From Collinsella aerofaciens (GTDB taxonomy: Bacteria; Actinomycetota; Coriobacteriia; Coriobacteriales; Coriobacteriaceae), in the NCBI RefSeq assembly GCF_901212495.1, contig NZ_CAAKNY010000017.1, forward strand, positions 12,221-76,220: a DNA stretch of 64,000 nt. The letters are read 5' to 3'. How positions within the stretch are numbered: the stretch's first letter is position 1; each line of letters opens with the position of its first letter. Made by a program: the position numbers and the translations under genes. Positions 38,903 through 48,676 of the stretch are shown piece after piece. A model generated the notes under the pieces. The model searched no databases. It saw only the letters and a program-made list of their open reading frames with translations, and had not been told where the DNA came from.

Positions 38903-40960
38903 CTAGTTCTTCTTCTGCTGCCAGGGCGTGGCGATCTTGGCGATCACGCCGAGCACCATATCCATCAGGACGCCGGCGACGGCGATGACGATGATGCCGG
39001 CAAAGACGATGGAGTAATCCATAAGTGTGCGGGCGTCGTTGATCCGAAAGCCGATGCCCGAGCTCGCGGCGATCATCTCGGAGCCGACGACGGCCATCCA
39101 GGCTATGCCGAGGGCGAGTTTGAGGCCCACAAAGATCGAGGGAAGGGCACTCGGCAGATAGATCTGGCGGAACATCTGCCAACCCGGGAGGCGATACATG
39201 CGACCGACCTCCACGAGCTTGGGATCGCAGCGCTCGATGCCGTCGATGGTGTTGACCAGCACGGGGAAGAAGCTCGCCAAGAAGATGACCGCGACCTTGG
39301 ACTCCTCGCCAATGCCAAACCAGATCACCAGCAACGGCACCCAGGCCATCATCGGAATCTGGCGCACGGCCTTAAAGGCGAGCGAGAAGAACTTGTGGGC
39401 CGAGGCGCTCATGCCCATGACCACGCCAAAGAAGACGCCGGCGACCACGGCGATGGCATAGCCCTCGAGGATGCGAACCACGCTGATGGCAAGGTCGCCC
39501 TTAAAGGTGCCGGTCGTGAGCTGCTGCACGAGCGTCGACACGACCGAGGAGATCGTGGGCAGCACCACCGTGGAGAGGAGGCCCGTACTGGTAGCCACAT
39601 GCCAAGCGACAAGCACCCACAGCGGCAAGATGAGCGCGAACAGCGTGTCGACGATACGAACGGCAGGCGCCGGGTCGGCGGCGGAACCGTTGGAGCCCAA
39701 GCGGCGACGCAGGTTGCGGCGAGCGATAACGATGCCAACCGTGATGACCGCCGCGACGATGACCACCGGAAGCGCGCCGATCAGTCCCTGGATAACCTCG
39801 GCCTGCTTGCGGGCCGCGCGGTCCTCGGGGCTCGCCACGCTTGCGGCAATCACGCTCGTCGCGAGCTTGGTGCCGTCCGTGCCCTTGCCGTCCGATCCAT
39901 ATTCCTCAATCGCCTGCTTCAGGGCGCTCGAATCCGCCCATGCCTCGATATCGACCTCGCTTTGGATGATCTTGTTATCGAGCTCAAACTGCTGGACGTT
40001 TTTCATGGCGGCGAGCATGTCGTCCGAAAGCGATGCGGGACGAAGGGTCTTCTGGTCGGCCACGTTTTGCGCCTTGATGACCTCGATGGGGTTGCCCGAT
40101 TTCTCGGACGAGAGCTTTATAAAGCCCTCCGGGTCGGCAATGACGTCAGCACGCGCCTTGAGCAGCGCTTTGAGAATTGCCACCGACACATCCTGGTGGT
40201 CTTTGGCATATGCTGTGCGACCAATCAGAACCGTGGGCTCAAAATACGTGGAGGAATCGGCCTTGGCGCCATCGTGCAGGACCTTGACCAGACCTTCATT
40301 GGCAAGCTGCGTCTCTTGTCCGCCGCTCACCACCGCAGCATCCACACCGCCCGAAGCAAGCGTCGACAAGCCGTCGGGAAGCGAGGCATTGACTGGCACG
40401 ATGTCATCAAAGGTGAGCCCTGCCTCAGCCAGCACACGCACCAGGTACATCTGCGGCGTGGCACCGCGCATGTAGGCAACCTTTTTGCCCTTCAGGTCTT
40501 TGAGGCTCTTAATGCCCGAGCTCTTAGAGACGACGAGACGCCAGCCCGAACCAAAATCAGTCACGGCGAGCAGCGTGGTGTCGATACCCTTCGACTTGCC
40601 GAGAATGCCCGCAAAACCCGCGTAATCGACGTAATCGAGGTCACCGGAGCTCAGGGCCTCATGAAGCGCGGGCGCCGCACCGACAAATCCCGCCACCTCG
40701 GCTTTGTATCCGAGCGGCTCCAGATACTCATCGAGATAGCCCTTGGTTTCGGCCACGCCGAGCAGACCGCTTGCAAAGTTATTGCCGCTCGAGGGAAAGC
40801 CGATGCGGACCGTCTTGGTCGGCGCATCAGCCGCCTTGGCCTGAACGGGCAGTGCGATAAAAGCTGTCGCTGCGACAGCCAGCACGAACAGGAATGCGCA
40901 CATACGGCGCTTCCAATCGACGCTGTGTACACCCCTTGTAATCGTGTCCTGCGATGTCAT
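38903..40960 (-). CDS. Fused substrate-binding protein and permease, sulfonate/taurine-type ABC transporter
   Basis: 685 aa. A signal peptide (~1-44, ending QAKA) leads a SsuA/TauA-like binding domain (~50-375; TVRIGFPSSGN start). After a hydrophobic segment near 395-415 comes an SsuC-type permease with five or six segments and the EAA loop (GRMYRLPGWQMFRQ...LPSIF). The two parts are normally separate proteins. The frame is continuous and the ATPase follows 6 bp downstream, so the fusion looks genuine. I chose the ATG at 40960 (AAGGGG upstream). Confidence 0.9.
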   Translation of the reverse strand: MTSQDTITRGVHSVDWKRRMCAFLFVLAVAATAFIALPVQAKAADAPTKTVRIGFPSSGNNFASGLLGVAETKGYLDEYLEPLGYKAEVAGFVGAAPALHEALSSGDLDYVDYAGFAGILGKSKGIDTTLLAVTDFGSGWRLVVSKSSGIKSLKDLKGKKVAYMRGATPQMYLVRVLAEAGLTFDDIVPVNASLPDGLSTLASGGVDAAVVSGGQETQLANEGLVKVLHDGAKADSSTYFEPTVLIGRTAYAKDHQDVSVAILKALLKARADVIADPEGFIKLSSEKSGNPIEVIKAQNVADQKTLRPASLSDDMLAAMKNVQQFELDNKIIQSEVDIEAWADSSALKQAIEEYGSDGKGTDGTKLATSVIAASVASPEDRAARKQAEVIQGLIGALPVVIVAAVITVGIVIARRNLRRRLGSNGSAADPAPAVRIVDTLFALILPLWVLVAWHVATSTGLLSTVVLPTISSVVSTLVQQLTTGTFKGDLAISVVRILEGYAIAVVAGVFFGVVMGMSASAHKFFSLAFKAVRQIPMMAWVPLLVIWFGIGEESKVAVIFLASFFPVLVNTIDGIERCDPKLVEVGRMYRLPGWQMFRQIYLPSALPSIFVGLKLALGIAWMAVVGSEMIAASSGIGFRINDARTLMDYSIVFAGIIVIAVAGVLMDMVLGVIAKIATPWQQKKN

Positions 40961-41025
40961 GAGCAATGCCCCTTCCCCAGCACGGACGCGGCGGATCCGC
41001 GTCTCCTTCGTTGCTTAAGTTCGGC

Positions 41026-41049
41026 ATTATATCCTTTTATCCTACTAGG
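41026..41049 (-). promoter_or_regulatory. Candidate promoter -10 and adjacent palindrome for the sulfur cluster
   Basis: A perfect TATAAT on the minus strand (41031-41026) lies 66 bp upstream of the fusion gene. Just upstream of it is the palindrome CCTACTAGG (41041-41049), placed where a repressor would block RNA polymerase. No clear -35 box is seen. Confidence 0.35.
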
Positions 41050-41129
41050 TTTATAGGGAAAATAGCCTGACACCCCTATCAGAACAGCGCGACCGGCTAT
41101 CGCAATTCCAGATACCCCGGCACACCAAT

Positions 41130-41185
41130 TGATCCCTTGGGGACGGAGGAAAAGGGCCCCGGCCGAAAATTCGACCGGGGCCCTT
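41130..41185 (-). terminator. Rubredoxin-gene terminator joined to a half repeat
   Basis: AAGGGCCCCGG (41152-41162) and CCGGGGCCCTT (41175-41185) make a strong stem, followed on the minus strand by TTTTCC. Immediately left, 41130-41155 is a half copy of the TGATCC-GGGGACGGAGGA repeat family seen at 25217 and 53387. Confidence 0.85.
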
Positions 41186-41225
41186 GGACAGAGCTATATG
41201 TTGCTGCAAGTCGTGTGTCTACGAG

Positions 41226-41369
41226 CTACTCCTCGACGAGCTCAAACTGATCGGGACCGACGCCGCACACCGGGCACACGTAGTCCTCGGGCAGCTCGGG
41301 CGTGTCGACCTCAACCTCGTAACCGCAAACGACGCACACAAACTTATACGTCTTCTTTTCCTCAGCCAT
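41226..41369 (-). CDS. Rubredoxin
   Basis: A 47-aa one-electron carrier with four cysteine iron ligands: C12-x2-C15 (VCVVCGYE) and C32-x2-C35 (VCPVCGVG). It is slightly shorter than the usual 52 aa. The ATG at 41369 follows AGAGGAG. It sits downstream of a flavin reductase gene on the same strand, a common redox partner. Confidence 0.93.
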   Translation of the reverse strand: MAEEKKTYKFVCVVCGYEVEVDTPELPEDYVCPVCGVGPDQFELVEE

Positions 41370-41458
41370 GATGTTCTCCTCTCGAACGCGACTGGTGATG
41401 TACTTCATTTATTAGTATAGATTCTCAATAATATAATGCAAGTATTTTTAAAACATTT

Positions 41459-41962
41459 CTAGCCTTGATACGATGAAGCCTTGGGCGGCGTCTTGCCCTT
41501 CAAGACCTTGTGATAGTAGCCGTACGTCAGCGGCGTCTCGTCGCCCAGGCGCTCGGCATCCTCGACCTCGCCGATAAACAGTAGATGCGTGCCCACATCC
41601 ACAGTGTCGATCAAACGGCAGCTAAACAGGGCTGCCGCGTGCTCGGGCACATAGGGCATACCGAGGGCAGTCTCGCGGGTCTCGTACTTGGCAAACTTGT
41701 CGTAGTCGCTGCTGGTGCGGAACCCAAAGTTACCGATGTAGAGCATGTCGGCGGTTTGATCGATCACGGTCAGCGCGAACGCTTTGGCCGATGCGATGAC
41801 GCCCGAGGTAACGTTGTCCTTGTTCACGGCAACCGAAATTCGCGGTGGCATGGACGTCACCTGCACCGCCGTGTTGATGACGCAGCCGGCGCGCAGCCCA
41901 TCTGCTGCGGCGCTCACCACGTACAGACCGCTCGGCATGGTAAAGAACGCAGTTTTGTCCAT
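41459..41962 (-). CDS. Flavin reductase-like FMN-binding protein
   Basis: 167 aa. Flavin-reductase domain strings are visible (FTMPSGLYVVSAA, MPPRISVAVNKDN, FGFRTSSDYDKF, FSCRLIDTVDVGTHLLFIGEV). It probably passes electrons between FMN and rubredoxin; in some anaerobes the two are fused in one protein. The ATG at 41962 has GGGGAG upstream; the frame is open for 65 more codons without a start signal. It is followed by rubredoxin. Confidence 0.88.
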   Translation of the reverse strand: MDKTAFFTMPSGLYVVSAAADGLRAGCVINTAVQVTSMPPRISVAVNKDNVTSGVIASAKAFALTVIDQTADMLYIGNFGFRTSSDYDKFAKYETRETALGMPYVPEHAAALFSCRLIDTVDVGTHLLFIGEVEDAERLGDETPLTYGYYHKVLKGKTPPKASSYQG

Positions 41963-42091
41963 AACGATCACTCCCCTAACCCGGGCTGGAACCTCATTGA
42001 TGTATGTACCCACAAAAAAGGCGATACCCATAACGGGCGCCGCCCCGTACACATATGTGCCAAGATTGTAGGTCAGCCAAATCCCTCCACC

Positions 42092-42160
42092 AAGTTGCGG
42101 TGAAATAGGGATTGAATAGCCCCTCAAACAGGCAAAACAGTCCGTATTCCACCGCAACTT
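42092..42160. repeat. Inverted repeat downstream of smpB
   Basis: AAGTTGCGGTG (42092-42102) is complementary to the part of 42146-42160 reading CACCGCAACTT, with a ~45-nt loop. It lies in the gap between the smpB stop and the flavin reductase gene and may end the smpB transcript or belong to a dispersed family. Confidence 0.6.
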
Positions 42161-42171
42161 ATGAAGGGTGG

Positions 42172-42642
42172 TCAGCGGTTGCGCTCCTTGAGGGCGCGGT
42201 CGATCTCGCGCTGGACATCGCGCTTGGCCATATCCTCGCGTTTGTCGTAAAGCTTCTTGCCGCGGCCTAGGCCCAGCAGCAGCTTTACGCGGCCGTCGGT
42301 ATTAAAGTAGAGTTCCAGCGGCACCAGGGCAGAGCCGCGATTACGTAGCTTACCGTCGAGAAAGTCAATCTCCTTGCGGTGCAGCAGCAGACGACGACGG
42401 CGATCAGGGTCGCGGTTCCACACGCCACCATGGCTATAAGGGTGAATATGCAGGCCCACGAGCCAGCACTCGCCGCCACGAATCAGCGCAAAGGTGTCGG
42501 TGATCTGGCACGCGCGCTCGCGAATCGACTTGACCTCGGTGCCACTCAGCTCAATGCCGCACTCAAAGGTCTCATCGATAAAATACTCGTGGTGTGCCGA
42601 GCGATTCTTGGAGATGAGCTTGCGCTCGCGCTTACTGGGCAT
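42172..42642 (-). CDS. smpB: SsrA-binding protein SmpB
   Basis: Binds tmRNA and brings it to stalled ribosomes. The 156-aa protein has SmpB hallmarks: NRSAHHEYFIDETFECGIELSG near the start, GTEVKSIR, HIHPYSHG, and the basic tail KLYDKREDMAKRD. The ATG at 42642 follows AAGGAGG and overlaps the end of the TPR gene by 11 bp. The ssrA gene itself is not in the window. Confidence 0.96.
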   Translation of the reverse strand: MPSKRERKLISKNRSAHHEYFIDETFECGIELSGTEVKSIRERACQITDTFALIRGGECWLVGLHIHPYSHGGVWNRDPDRRRRLLLHRKEIDFLDGKLRNRGSALVPLELYFNTDGRVKLLLGLGRGKKLYDKREDMAKRDVQREIDRALKERNR

Positions 42643-43549
42643 CGCCGACCTCCTTGGTTCCATCGACGTTTGAGCCCGCGGCGTCGCGCTTTGCCTTGCG
42701 CTCGGCATTGAGCTCGGCGTCGCTCTCGCGCACCAGTTTGATAATCGCCGCACAGGCCTCCTCGCCCACCAAGTCGCGAGCACGCACCGTCAGACGCGTC
42801 GCCTCCTGCTTGTCGCCGTCGCTTGCAGCATCGGTCGCGCACATAATCAGGCAGATGGCAATCTCGGCCGAAGGCGAGGTCGGCACGCCTTGCAGGGACA
42901 GTTCACCCATCACGTGGTCGTCGCTCTCATCGGCGGCATCCGGATAGGCAGTATGGATCTTGTTGAGCAGGCGTGTCGTGTGCATATCGTTGGGTGCTAA
43001 GCGCAGTGCCAGACGAGCACAGCCCACGGCCGCCGAGACATTCTCGGTCTCGGGCTCCAAGAAGTACTGACCTAGATTGGCGTAAGCGCGGGCGGCGCAC
43101 TTGCCATCGCTTGCACGCTCCAGCACCGAGAACGAGAGCGATGCCCATTCCTGCTTGTCCTCGAGTGCGCGGAACAGCTCGGCCAAATCTAAGCGATAGT
43201 TGCAGTTCATGGGGTCCCAACGCACAGCCTGCATCAGGGCATTACGAGCGCTCACATAATCCTGCTGGCGAATGTAGGCAAACGCCATGTCAGAGTACAG
43301 GCGGTCAAACGGCACCTCGACCTGCACGAGCTCGCGCGGATCCTTCTCCACGCGGCGATAGGCCAAGCGCTCAAACTTGCTGTCGAAGCTAAAGTATTGG
43401 CGCTTCTCCTCCGTCTTGCACTCGGCGTCGATATACTCCTCGGCAAGCTCCACCAGGCGCTCCAACAGCGGCGTCGCCGTAGCCAGGTCGCCCTGCGCCA
43501 GATAGTTCTCGGCATACGTGATGTCTTGCAAGCTGATGGGCAGATCCAT
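42632..43549 (-). CDS. TPR-containing protein
   Basis: 305 aa, helical throughout. At least three TPR-like helix pairs are visible (YSDMAFAYIRQQDYVSARNA; YANLGQYFLEPETENVSAAV region). There is no signal or membrane segment. GAGGAG precedes the ATG at 43549; a longer frame starts at 43576. Coupled to smpB by an 11-bp overlap. The role is unknown; TPRs bind protein partners. Confidence 0.8.
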   Translation of the reverse strand: MDLPISLQDITYAENYLAQGDLATATPLLERLVELAEEYIDAECKTEEKRQYFSFDSKFERLAYRRVEKDPRELVQVEVPFDRLYSDMAFAYIRQQDYVSARNALMQAVRWDPMNCNYRLDLAELFRALEDKQEWASLSFSVLERASDGKCAARAYANLGQYFLEPETENVSAAVGCARLALRLAPNDMHTTRLLNKIHTAYPDAADESDDHVMGELSLQGVPTSPSAEIAICLIMCATDAASDGDKQEATRLTVRARDLVGEEACAAIIKLVRESDAELNAERKAKRDAAGSNVDGTKEVGDAQ

Positions 43550-43605
43550 GGCTACTCCTCGATCTGAGCGAAACACGGCAGGCGCCGTATATACGGTCGA
43601 TACAC

Positions 43606-43634
43606 AAAACCCGGGTCTCTTGCGAGGCCCGGGC
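43606..43634 (-). terminator. Terminator of the tRNA pair
   Basis: On the minus strand CCCGGGCCTC pairs with GAGACCCGGG around GCAA, followed by TTTTG, 14 bp after tRNA-Glu. Confidence 0.85.
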
Positions 43635-43647
43635 GTTCATTTGTGGG

Positions 43648-43721
43648 TAGCCCGTACCAGATTCGAACTGGTGATCTCCGCCTTGAGAGGGCGGCGTCCT
43701 AAACCGCTAGACGAACGGGCC
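43648..43721 (-). tRNA. tRNA-Glu (anticodon CTC)
   Basis: Cloverleaf folds by eye: acceptor GGCCCGT/ACGGGCT, anticodon stem CCGCC/GGCGG with loop CTCTCAA giving CTC, and TTCGAATC T-loop. The 3' end reads A-CCC-A, so an exact CCA is not encoded and would be added by the nucleotidyltransferase. Confidence 0.93.
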
Positions 43722-43738
43722 ATATGTAGCAAATGCAA

Positions 43739-43812
43739 TGGCTGGGATGGAGGGAGTCGAACCCCCATTGACGGAACCAGAATCCGCTGTCCTGCCATTA
43801 GACGACATCCCA
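43739..43812 (-). tRNA. tRNA-Gln (anticodon CTG)
   Basis: Acceptor TGGGATG/CATCCCA with a U1-A72 pair typical of tRNA-Gln, anticodon loop TTCTGGT giving CTG, T-loop TTCGACT, and an encoded GCCA end. It is transcribed just ahead of tRNA-Glu with a 17-bp spacer. Confidence 0.94.
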
Positions 43813-44088
43813 ATGACTGCATTGCTGCGCTCGGCTGTGCCTTTGCGCAAGAAAGAAATATACGGGAAGTCCCGCCATGACGCAAGCCCCAATTTTGACT
43901 TTTTTGAAATTCGGTCAAATTGGCCTAATTTCGTCCAACCCGTGAAGGACCTGTGAAGCCGACCGCTGTACATGAAGGGCAAAACGCCGCGAGCGGTAGC
44001 CGTCAACCGTTGGCAGATTCTACCGCGAAAACGATAGCATCAGGCAACACAATCGAAGTATCAATGATCGCGTAGATATCGAGGCGCC

Positions 44089-44499
44089 ATGGACGAAGAG
44101 CTTGATTACCTATGGGAGACCCTGGGGCTCGAGATCACTGCTGAACTTTGGCCCGAACGGGACAAAATCCATCCCACACTGCGCCCCGCCATCACGGTAG
44201 TGCAGGCAAACTACCGCCGCGCCTCATTTTTGATCATGCGAACGTCATGGCATGCGGCGCTCCCCGACCTCAAGCGCATCCAGGCAAGCCTCGTCGAGCT
44301 ATCCGGCATGCCGACCGTCATATCCGAGACGAACCTGGAGCGGCGGCAGCGCGAGTGCCTGCAGCGGCAACGGATTCCGTTTATCTGCCCCGGCATTCAG
44401 GCATACCTGCCCTTTATGGACGAAGAGTACTGGAGCGACACGTCCGACACGTACGTAAAGACCTACGACCCACACGAATGGGCGCAGCTGGAGGACTGA
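44089..44499 (+). CDS. Hypothetical protein resembling the N-terminal part of a MarR-like regulator
   Basis: 136 aa. The strings LSGMPTVISE and RIPFICPGIQAYLPFM recall the N-terminal domain of some Firmicutes/Actinobacteria MarR-annotated proteins, which normally continue into a winged helix; here the protein ends soon after. No good ribosome site stands before the ATG (ATCGAGGCGCC). It is an isolated plus-strand gene. Either a stand-alone domain or a truncated gene. Confidence 0.6.
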   Translation: MDEELDYLWETLGLEITAELWPERDKIHPTLRPAITVVQANYRRASFLIMRTSWHAALPDLKRIQASLVELSGMPTVISETNLERRQRECLQRQRIPFICPGIQAYLPFMDEEYWSDTSDTYVKTYDPHEWAQLED

Positions 44500-44518
44500 C
44501 TGGGGCAGGCCCGCCGGC

Positions 44519-44626
44519 GGAAAGCGCGTCCCAGATTTTAAGCTCAAACTGGTCTCCACTTTCCCGTAGAGCCTCCAACCGGAAACCGTGTCCCAGAACC
44601 AGCGCTCAAAACGGGACGCGCTTTCC
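44519..44626. repeat. Long-loop inverted repeat GGAAAGCGCGTCCC
   Basis: GGAAAGCGCGTCCC (44519-44532) is repeated inverted at 44613-44626 with an 80-bp loop. Inside, CCAGATTTTAAGCTCAAA and CCAGAACCAGCGCTCAAA look like a degenerate internal direct repeat. It fills the gap between convergent genes. Confidence 0.75.
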
Positions 44627-44633
44627 ACAGTTG

Positions 44634-44993
44634 CTACAGCAGCGCCTCGGCCCAGGCTGCTTCCTTAAAGCCCGGAATCGCAAAGTCATCGCCCACCAGC
44701 AGCGGGCGCTTAACCAGCATACCGTCAGTCGCCAGTAGCTCGTAGCATTCCTGGTCCGTCATACCCGCATCCAGGCGCGCCTTCAGGCCCAGCTCTCGAT
44801 ACTTCATGCCCGACGAGTTAAAGAAACGACGTACCGGCAGCCCCGAACGTGCAACCCAGGTCGCAAGTTCATCGGCCGCGGGATTGTCCGTAACGATATC
44901 GCGGTCGATATACTCAACCCCATGTTCGTCCAGCCATGCCTTGGCCTTTTTACAGGTCGAGCACTTGGGATATTCAACAAACAGTACGGTCAT
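44634..44993 (-). CDS. ArsC/Spx-family thioredoxin-fold protein
   Basis: 119 aa. The N-terminal FVEYPKCSTCKKAKAWL has a CxxC (Cys11, Cys14) as in Spx and YffB-like proteins; the conserved RRFFNSSG and VKRPLLV strings follow. It is likely a thiol-active or regulatory ArsC-like protein; true arsenate reductase activity is not implied, as no ars genes are near. The ATG at 44993 follows GGAGG. Confidence 0.85.
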   Translation of the reverse strand: MTVLFVEYPKCSTCKKAKAWLDEHGVEYIDRDIVTDNPAADELATWVARSGLPVRRFFNSSGMKYRELGLKARLDAGMTDQECYELLATDGMLVKRPLLVGDDFAIPGFKEAAWAEALL

Positions 44994-45085
44994 GGGAATC
45001 CTCCGAATATAGATCGGCCAACGCAGGTACACACCATACAAGGCGCCTTCGCATCATGGAGCAATTGTAGCCCACGGGTCACACG

Positions 45086-46138
45086 CTAAACAAACCGTAC
45101 CCCAAAGCCTCGCTTAACGAACGGCAGCAACTCCATCGCTTCGGGCGCAATATGGCCTACAACGTTCATGCGCTCGTCGCCGGGAAGATCGACCCGCGCA
45201 ATCTCAAGCTCGCCTTCGTAGCGCCCATAGCCGCTATTGCTCACAGCGATCGACCCCGTCTTTCGCGGCAGGCCGGCACCGGTATCCGTCGGCACGGAAT
45301 CCGGCTTAAGCGTCGTGCGCGACTCCTGAGACCTAAAAATAAGGGCGCTCGAGTCAGGTCGATCGTGATGGACTTGCCCCAACAAATAGGAGTATCCGGG
45401 GTCGAGCTGGCACGGCATGTCAACATATCCAGCGGAAATCTGGGCAAACTGTGCCCAACCCGCATCGGAAAGATCGGGGTCACCGACCAAAACAATGTCG
45501 CAATCGGCGCCATGTGCGAGCTCAAGCATGTTGAGGGCAACCTTTGACGCGCGACCGCGCTGCGCCTCAACCGTCGGCAAGCCCTCGAATACCGGCCCGC
45601 GAACGTTGGCATCACCCGGCACAAAAGCCATGATTTCGAAGCCAAGGGCCGCAAGACGAAGATTCGTCCGAGCAATGTCCTCCAGAGCTAAACCGGTATA
45701 GGGCTTGGGATAAAAATTGTGGCAGGCGGCACAACGGGTCACATCGGCGCCGGCTTCTCGCCACGATGCGATTTCATCAGGACTCACCGTCGATGCATTG
45801 ACCACGATGCGAAATACACCGGACAGCTCCGCGACCCGCTGGGGACTAAAGCCATAATCCAGGCGCAGGTACTCCAGTCCCAGATCACGCAAGTCCTCCA
45901 TGCGCTCAAGGCCCAGCAGATCGCATGTGCGCGGCCCCACATCGGCAATGAGCGCAATACCGCGAGCGGAAAGCAGCGACAGCACCTGGCGAACCTTATC
46001 GGCATACGCCGCTCCCCCATCCTCGGGAATATGCAGCGAGGTAAACGCATAGCGCGCACCCGCCGCGGCACCAAGCTCGATCGTCCGCTCGATATCCTGC
46101 AGAGGACTGGAAAGATAGATAGAAATACCCGTTCTCAC
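45086..46138 (-). CDS. mupG: MupG-type 6-phospho-N-acetylmuramidase (DUF871 TIM barrel)
   Basis: 350 aa. In Staphylococcus aureus, MupG splits MurNAc-6P-GlcNAc in the cytoplasm. The barrel begins TGISIYLSS with TSLHIPEDGG, continues with LRLDYGFSP and CHNFYPKPYTGL, and ends in a cyclophilin-like C-terminal domain (GEIARVDL-like, NVVGHI). I chose the GTG at 46138, preceded by AAAGGAG, because the upstream frame runs through a terminator hairpin. It follows murP, from which it is separated by that hairpin. Confidence 0.85.
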   Translation of the reverse strand: MRTGISIYLSSPLQDIERTIELGAAAGARYAFTSLHIPEDGGAAYADKVRQVLSLLSARGIALIADVGPRTCDLLGLERMEDLRDLGLEYLRLDYGFSPQRVAELSGVFRIVVNASTVSPDEIASWREAGADVTRCAACHNFYPKPYTGLALEDIARTNLRLAALGFEIMAFVPGDANVRGPVFEGLPTVEAQRGRASKVALNMLELAHGADCDIVLVGDPDLSDAGWAQFAQISAGYVDMPCQLDPGYSYLLGQVHHDRPDSSALIFRSQESRTTLKPDSVPTDTGAGLPRKTGSIAVSNSGYGRYEGELEIARVDLPGDERMNVVGHIAPEAMELLPFVKRGFGVRFV

Positions 46139-46154
46139 GCTTCGATTCTCCTTT

Positions 46155-46187
46155 AAAAAGGCCGGCGGAGCAGTTAGCCCCGCCGGC
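46155..46187 (-). terminator. Intrinsic terminator between murP and mupG
   Basis: On the minus strand GCCGGCGGGGC and GCTCCGCCGGC pair around TAACT and are followed by CTTTTT. It lies only 16 bp before the mupG start, so mupG needs read-through or its own control. Confidence 0.85.
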
Positions 46188-46254
46188 ACAACCATAGCAT
46201 CAAGCGATCTGCGGCACGTCAAGACGCTCGAATGACATAGCGCGCAGCATCAGG

Positions 46255-47685
46255 CTACTCGCCAAAGAACTCGTTGATCTTCTGCTCGTCGACGCCGAAG
46301 AACCACGTCAGGACAAAGCCGGCGGCATAGGCAAGCAGCATGGCGGCAACATAGCCGAGCTGCTGGCCGGGAACGACGATCAGCAGGCCAAACAGACCGG
46401 AAACGCCCTGAGAAACCGTGCCGATGTGAAGCAGCGCCGCGAGCGCGCCACCAAATCCGGCGCCCAGGCAGGCCGTCACAAACGGGCGGACAAGCGGCAG
46501 CGTAACAGCATACATCAGAGGCTCGCCAACGCCCAGGATACCAACGGGAATGGACTCTGCAACGTACTTCTTGAGCTTGGCGTTCTTGGTCTTAAAGTAC
46601 AGCGCCAGACCGGCACCGACCTGGCCGCCGCCAGCCATCATAAGGATGGGCAGCAGGTAGTTGATGCCCTTGGTAGCGCCCTCGGGATCGTTGAGCATAG
46701 CGTGGATCGGCGTAAGTGCCTGATGCAGGCCGACGGACACCAGCGGCAAGAAGCCTGCCGACAGGATATAGCCGCCCAGAACGCCCAGCTTCTCGAAGAT
46801 AAAGGTCAAAACGCTAAAGATGGCAGTCGTTAGCCATGCGCCAACCGGCTGGATGACGAGCATCAGAGCAAAGGCGCCGATGATGAGCACCAGCAGCGGA
46901 GACAGGAATGTATCGAGCGCGTTGGGCATAACCTTGCGAATCTGACGCTCCATCCAGGCAAAAAATGCGCCAGCGATGAGAGCCGCGATCATGCCGCCCG
47001 CGGCGGGATTGTACTGTGCATTGGTGAGCGGCAGCAGAATAGCGGTGCTGGGATCGGCGGCACCAGGCGCAAGCAGGGGCATAGCGCTGTTGGCGATACA
47101 CATCATGCCGGCGATACCGCCCAGTGCAGCGGAGCCACCAAACTCGCGCGCCGCGTTATAGCCCACCAAGATGGGCAGATAGGCGAAGAGGGCCCAGCCC
47201 ATGGAACGAATGCCCTGATACCACCATTCGCCTGCAAGCGCGCCTGCCGTCGAGACATTGATGACGTTGCAGATACCGTTGATGAGGCCAGCCGCAATGA
47301 TACCGGGAAGCAGGGCGACGAAGACGTTGGAAATCTTCTTAAGGAAGGCCTGAACCGGTTTGGTCTCGTACTTGGCCTTCTGCGCGGCCTTGTTTGTGGC
47401 CGCAGCGTCAACCACACTCTCGTCAGCAACGCCTTTCGCAAGGCCGGTGAGCTTGGAAAATTCCTCGAGCACCTTATTCACCTTGCCCGGACCCAGCACG
47501 ATCTGCATCGTGTCGTCCTCAACAAGGCCCATCACGCCGTCGAGTGCCTTAATACCCTCCGCGTCGACGTTGCCCGCGTCTTTGACGGTCACACGCAGGC
47601 GCGTCATGCACGCCGCGTTTGCCAGCACGTTGTCTTTACCGCCCAAAAGGTCCAGCAGCTTTTGCGCCAGCTCTTTGTTCGTCAT
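46255..47685 (-). CDS. murP: PTS EIIBC permease, MurNAc (MurP) type
   Basis: Imports and phosphorylates MurNAc or MurNAc-GlcNAc. The 476-aa protein has an N-terminal EIIB domain with the phospho-Cys26 in NAACMTRLRV and a C-terminal EIIC domain of about ten segments (LLPGIIAAGLINGICNV; VGEPLMYAVTLPL). As in known MurP there is no EIIA. AAGGAGGAG precedes the ATG at 47685. It sits between murQ and mupG. Confidence 0.9.
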   Translation of the reverse strand: MTNKELAQKLLDLLGGKDNVLANAACMTRLRVTVKDAGNVDAEGIKALDGVMGLVEDDTMQIVLGPGKVNKVLEEFSKLTGLAKGVADESVVDAAATNKAAQKAKYETKPVQAFLKKISNVFVALLPGIIAAGLINGICNVINVSTAGALAGEWWYQGIRSMGWALFAYLPILVGYNAAREFGGSAALGGIAGMMCIANSAMPLLAPGAADPSTAILLPLTNAQYNPAAGGMIAALIAGAFFAWMERQIRKVMPNALDTFLSPLLVLIIGAFALMLVIQPVGAWLTTAIFSVLTFIFEKLGVLGGYILSAGFLPLVSVGLHQALTPIHAMLNDPEGATKGINYLLPILMMAGGGQVGAGLALYFKTKNAKLKKYVAESIPVGILGVGEPLMYAVTLPLVRPFVTACLGAGFGGALAALLHIGTVSQGVSGLFGLLIVVPGQQLGYVAAMLLAYAAGFVLTWFFGVDEQKINEFFGE

Positions 47686-47742
47686 AACTCCTCCTTGTAT
47701 CGGGTATCTCTTCTGGATGTCACATCTGCTTACGCCGTGCAC

Positions 47743-48666
<924 letters not shown>

Positions 48667-48676
48667 TTCATTCACC

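Noticed and set aside
42643..43645. tmRNA gene near smpB
   Set aside because: The flanks of smpB are filled by a TPR gene and the tRNA pair; no tag peptide or tRNA-Ala-like end is visible.
44634..44993. Arsenate reductase of an ars operon
   Set aside because: CxxC and layout fit the broader ArsC/Spx family; no arsR, arsB or acr3 gene is nearby.
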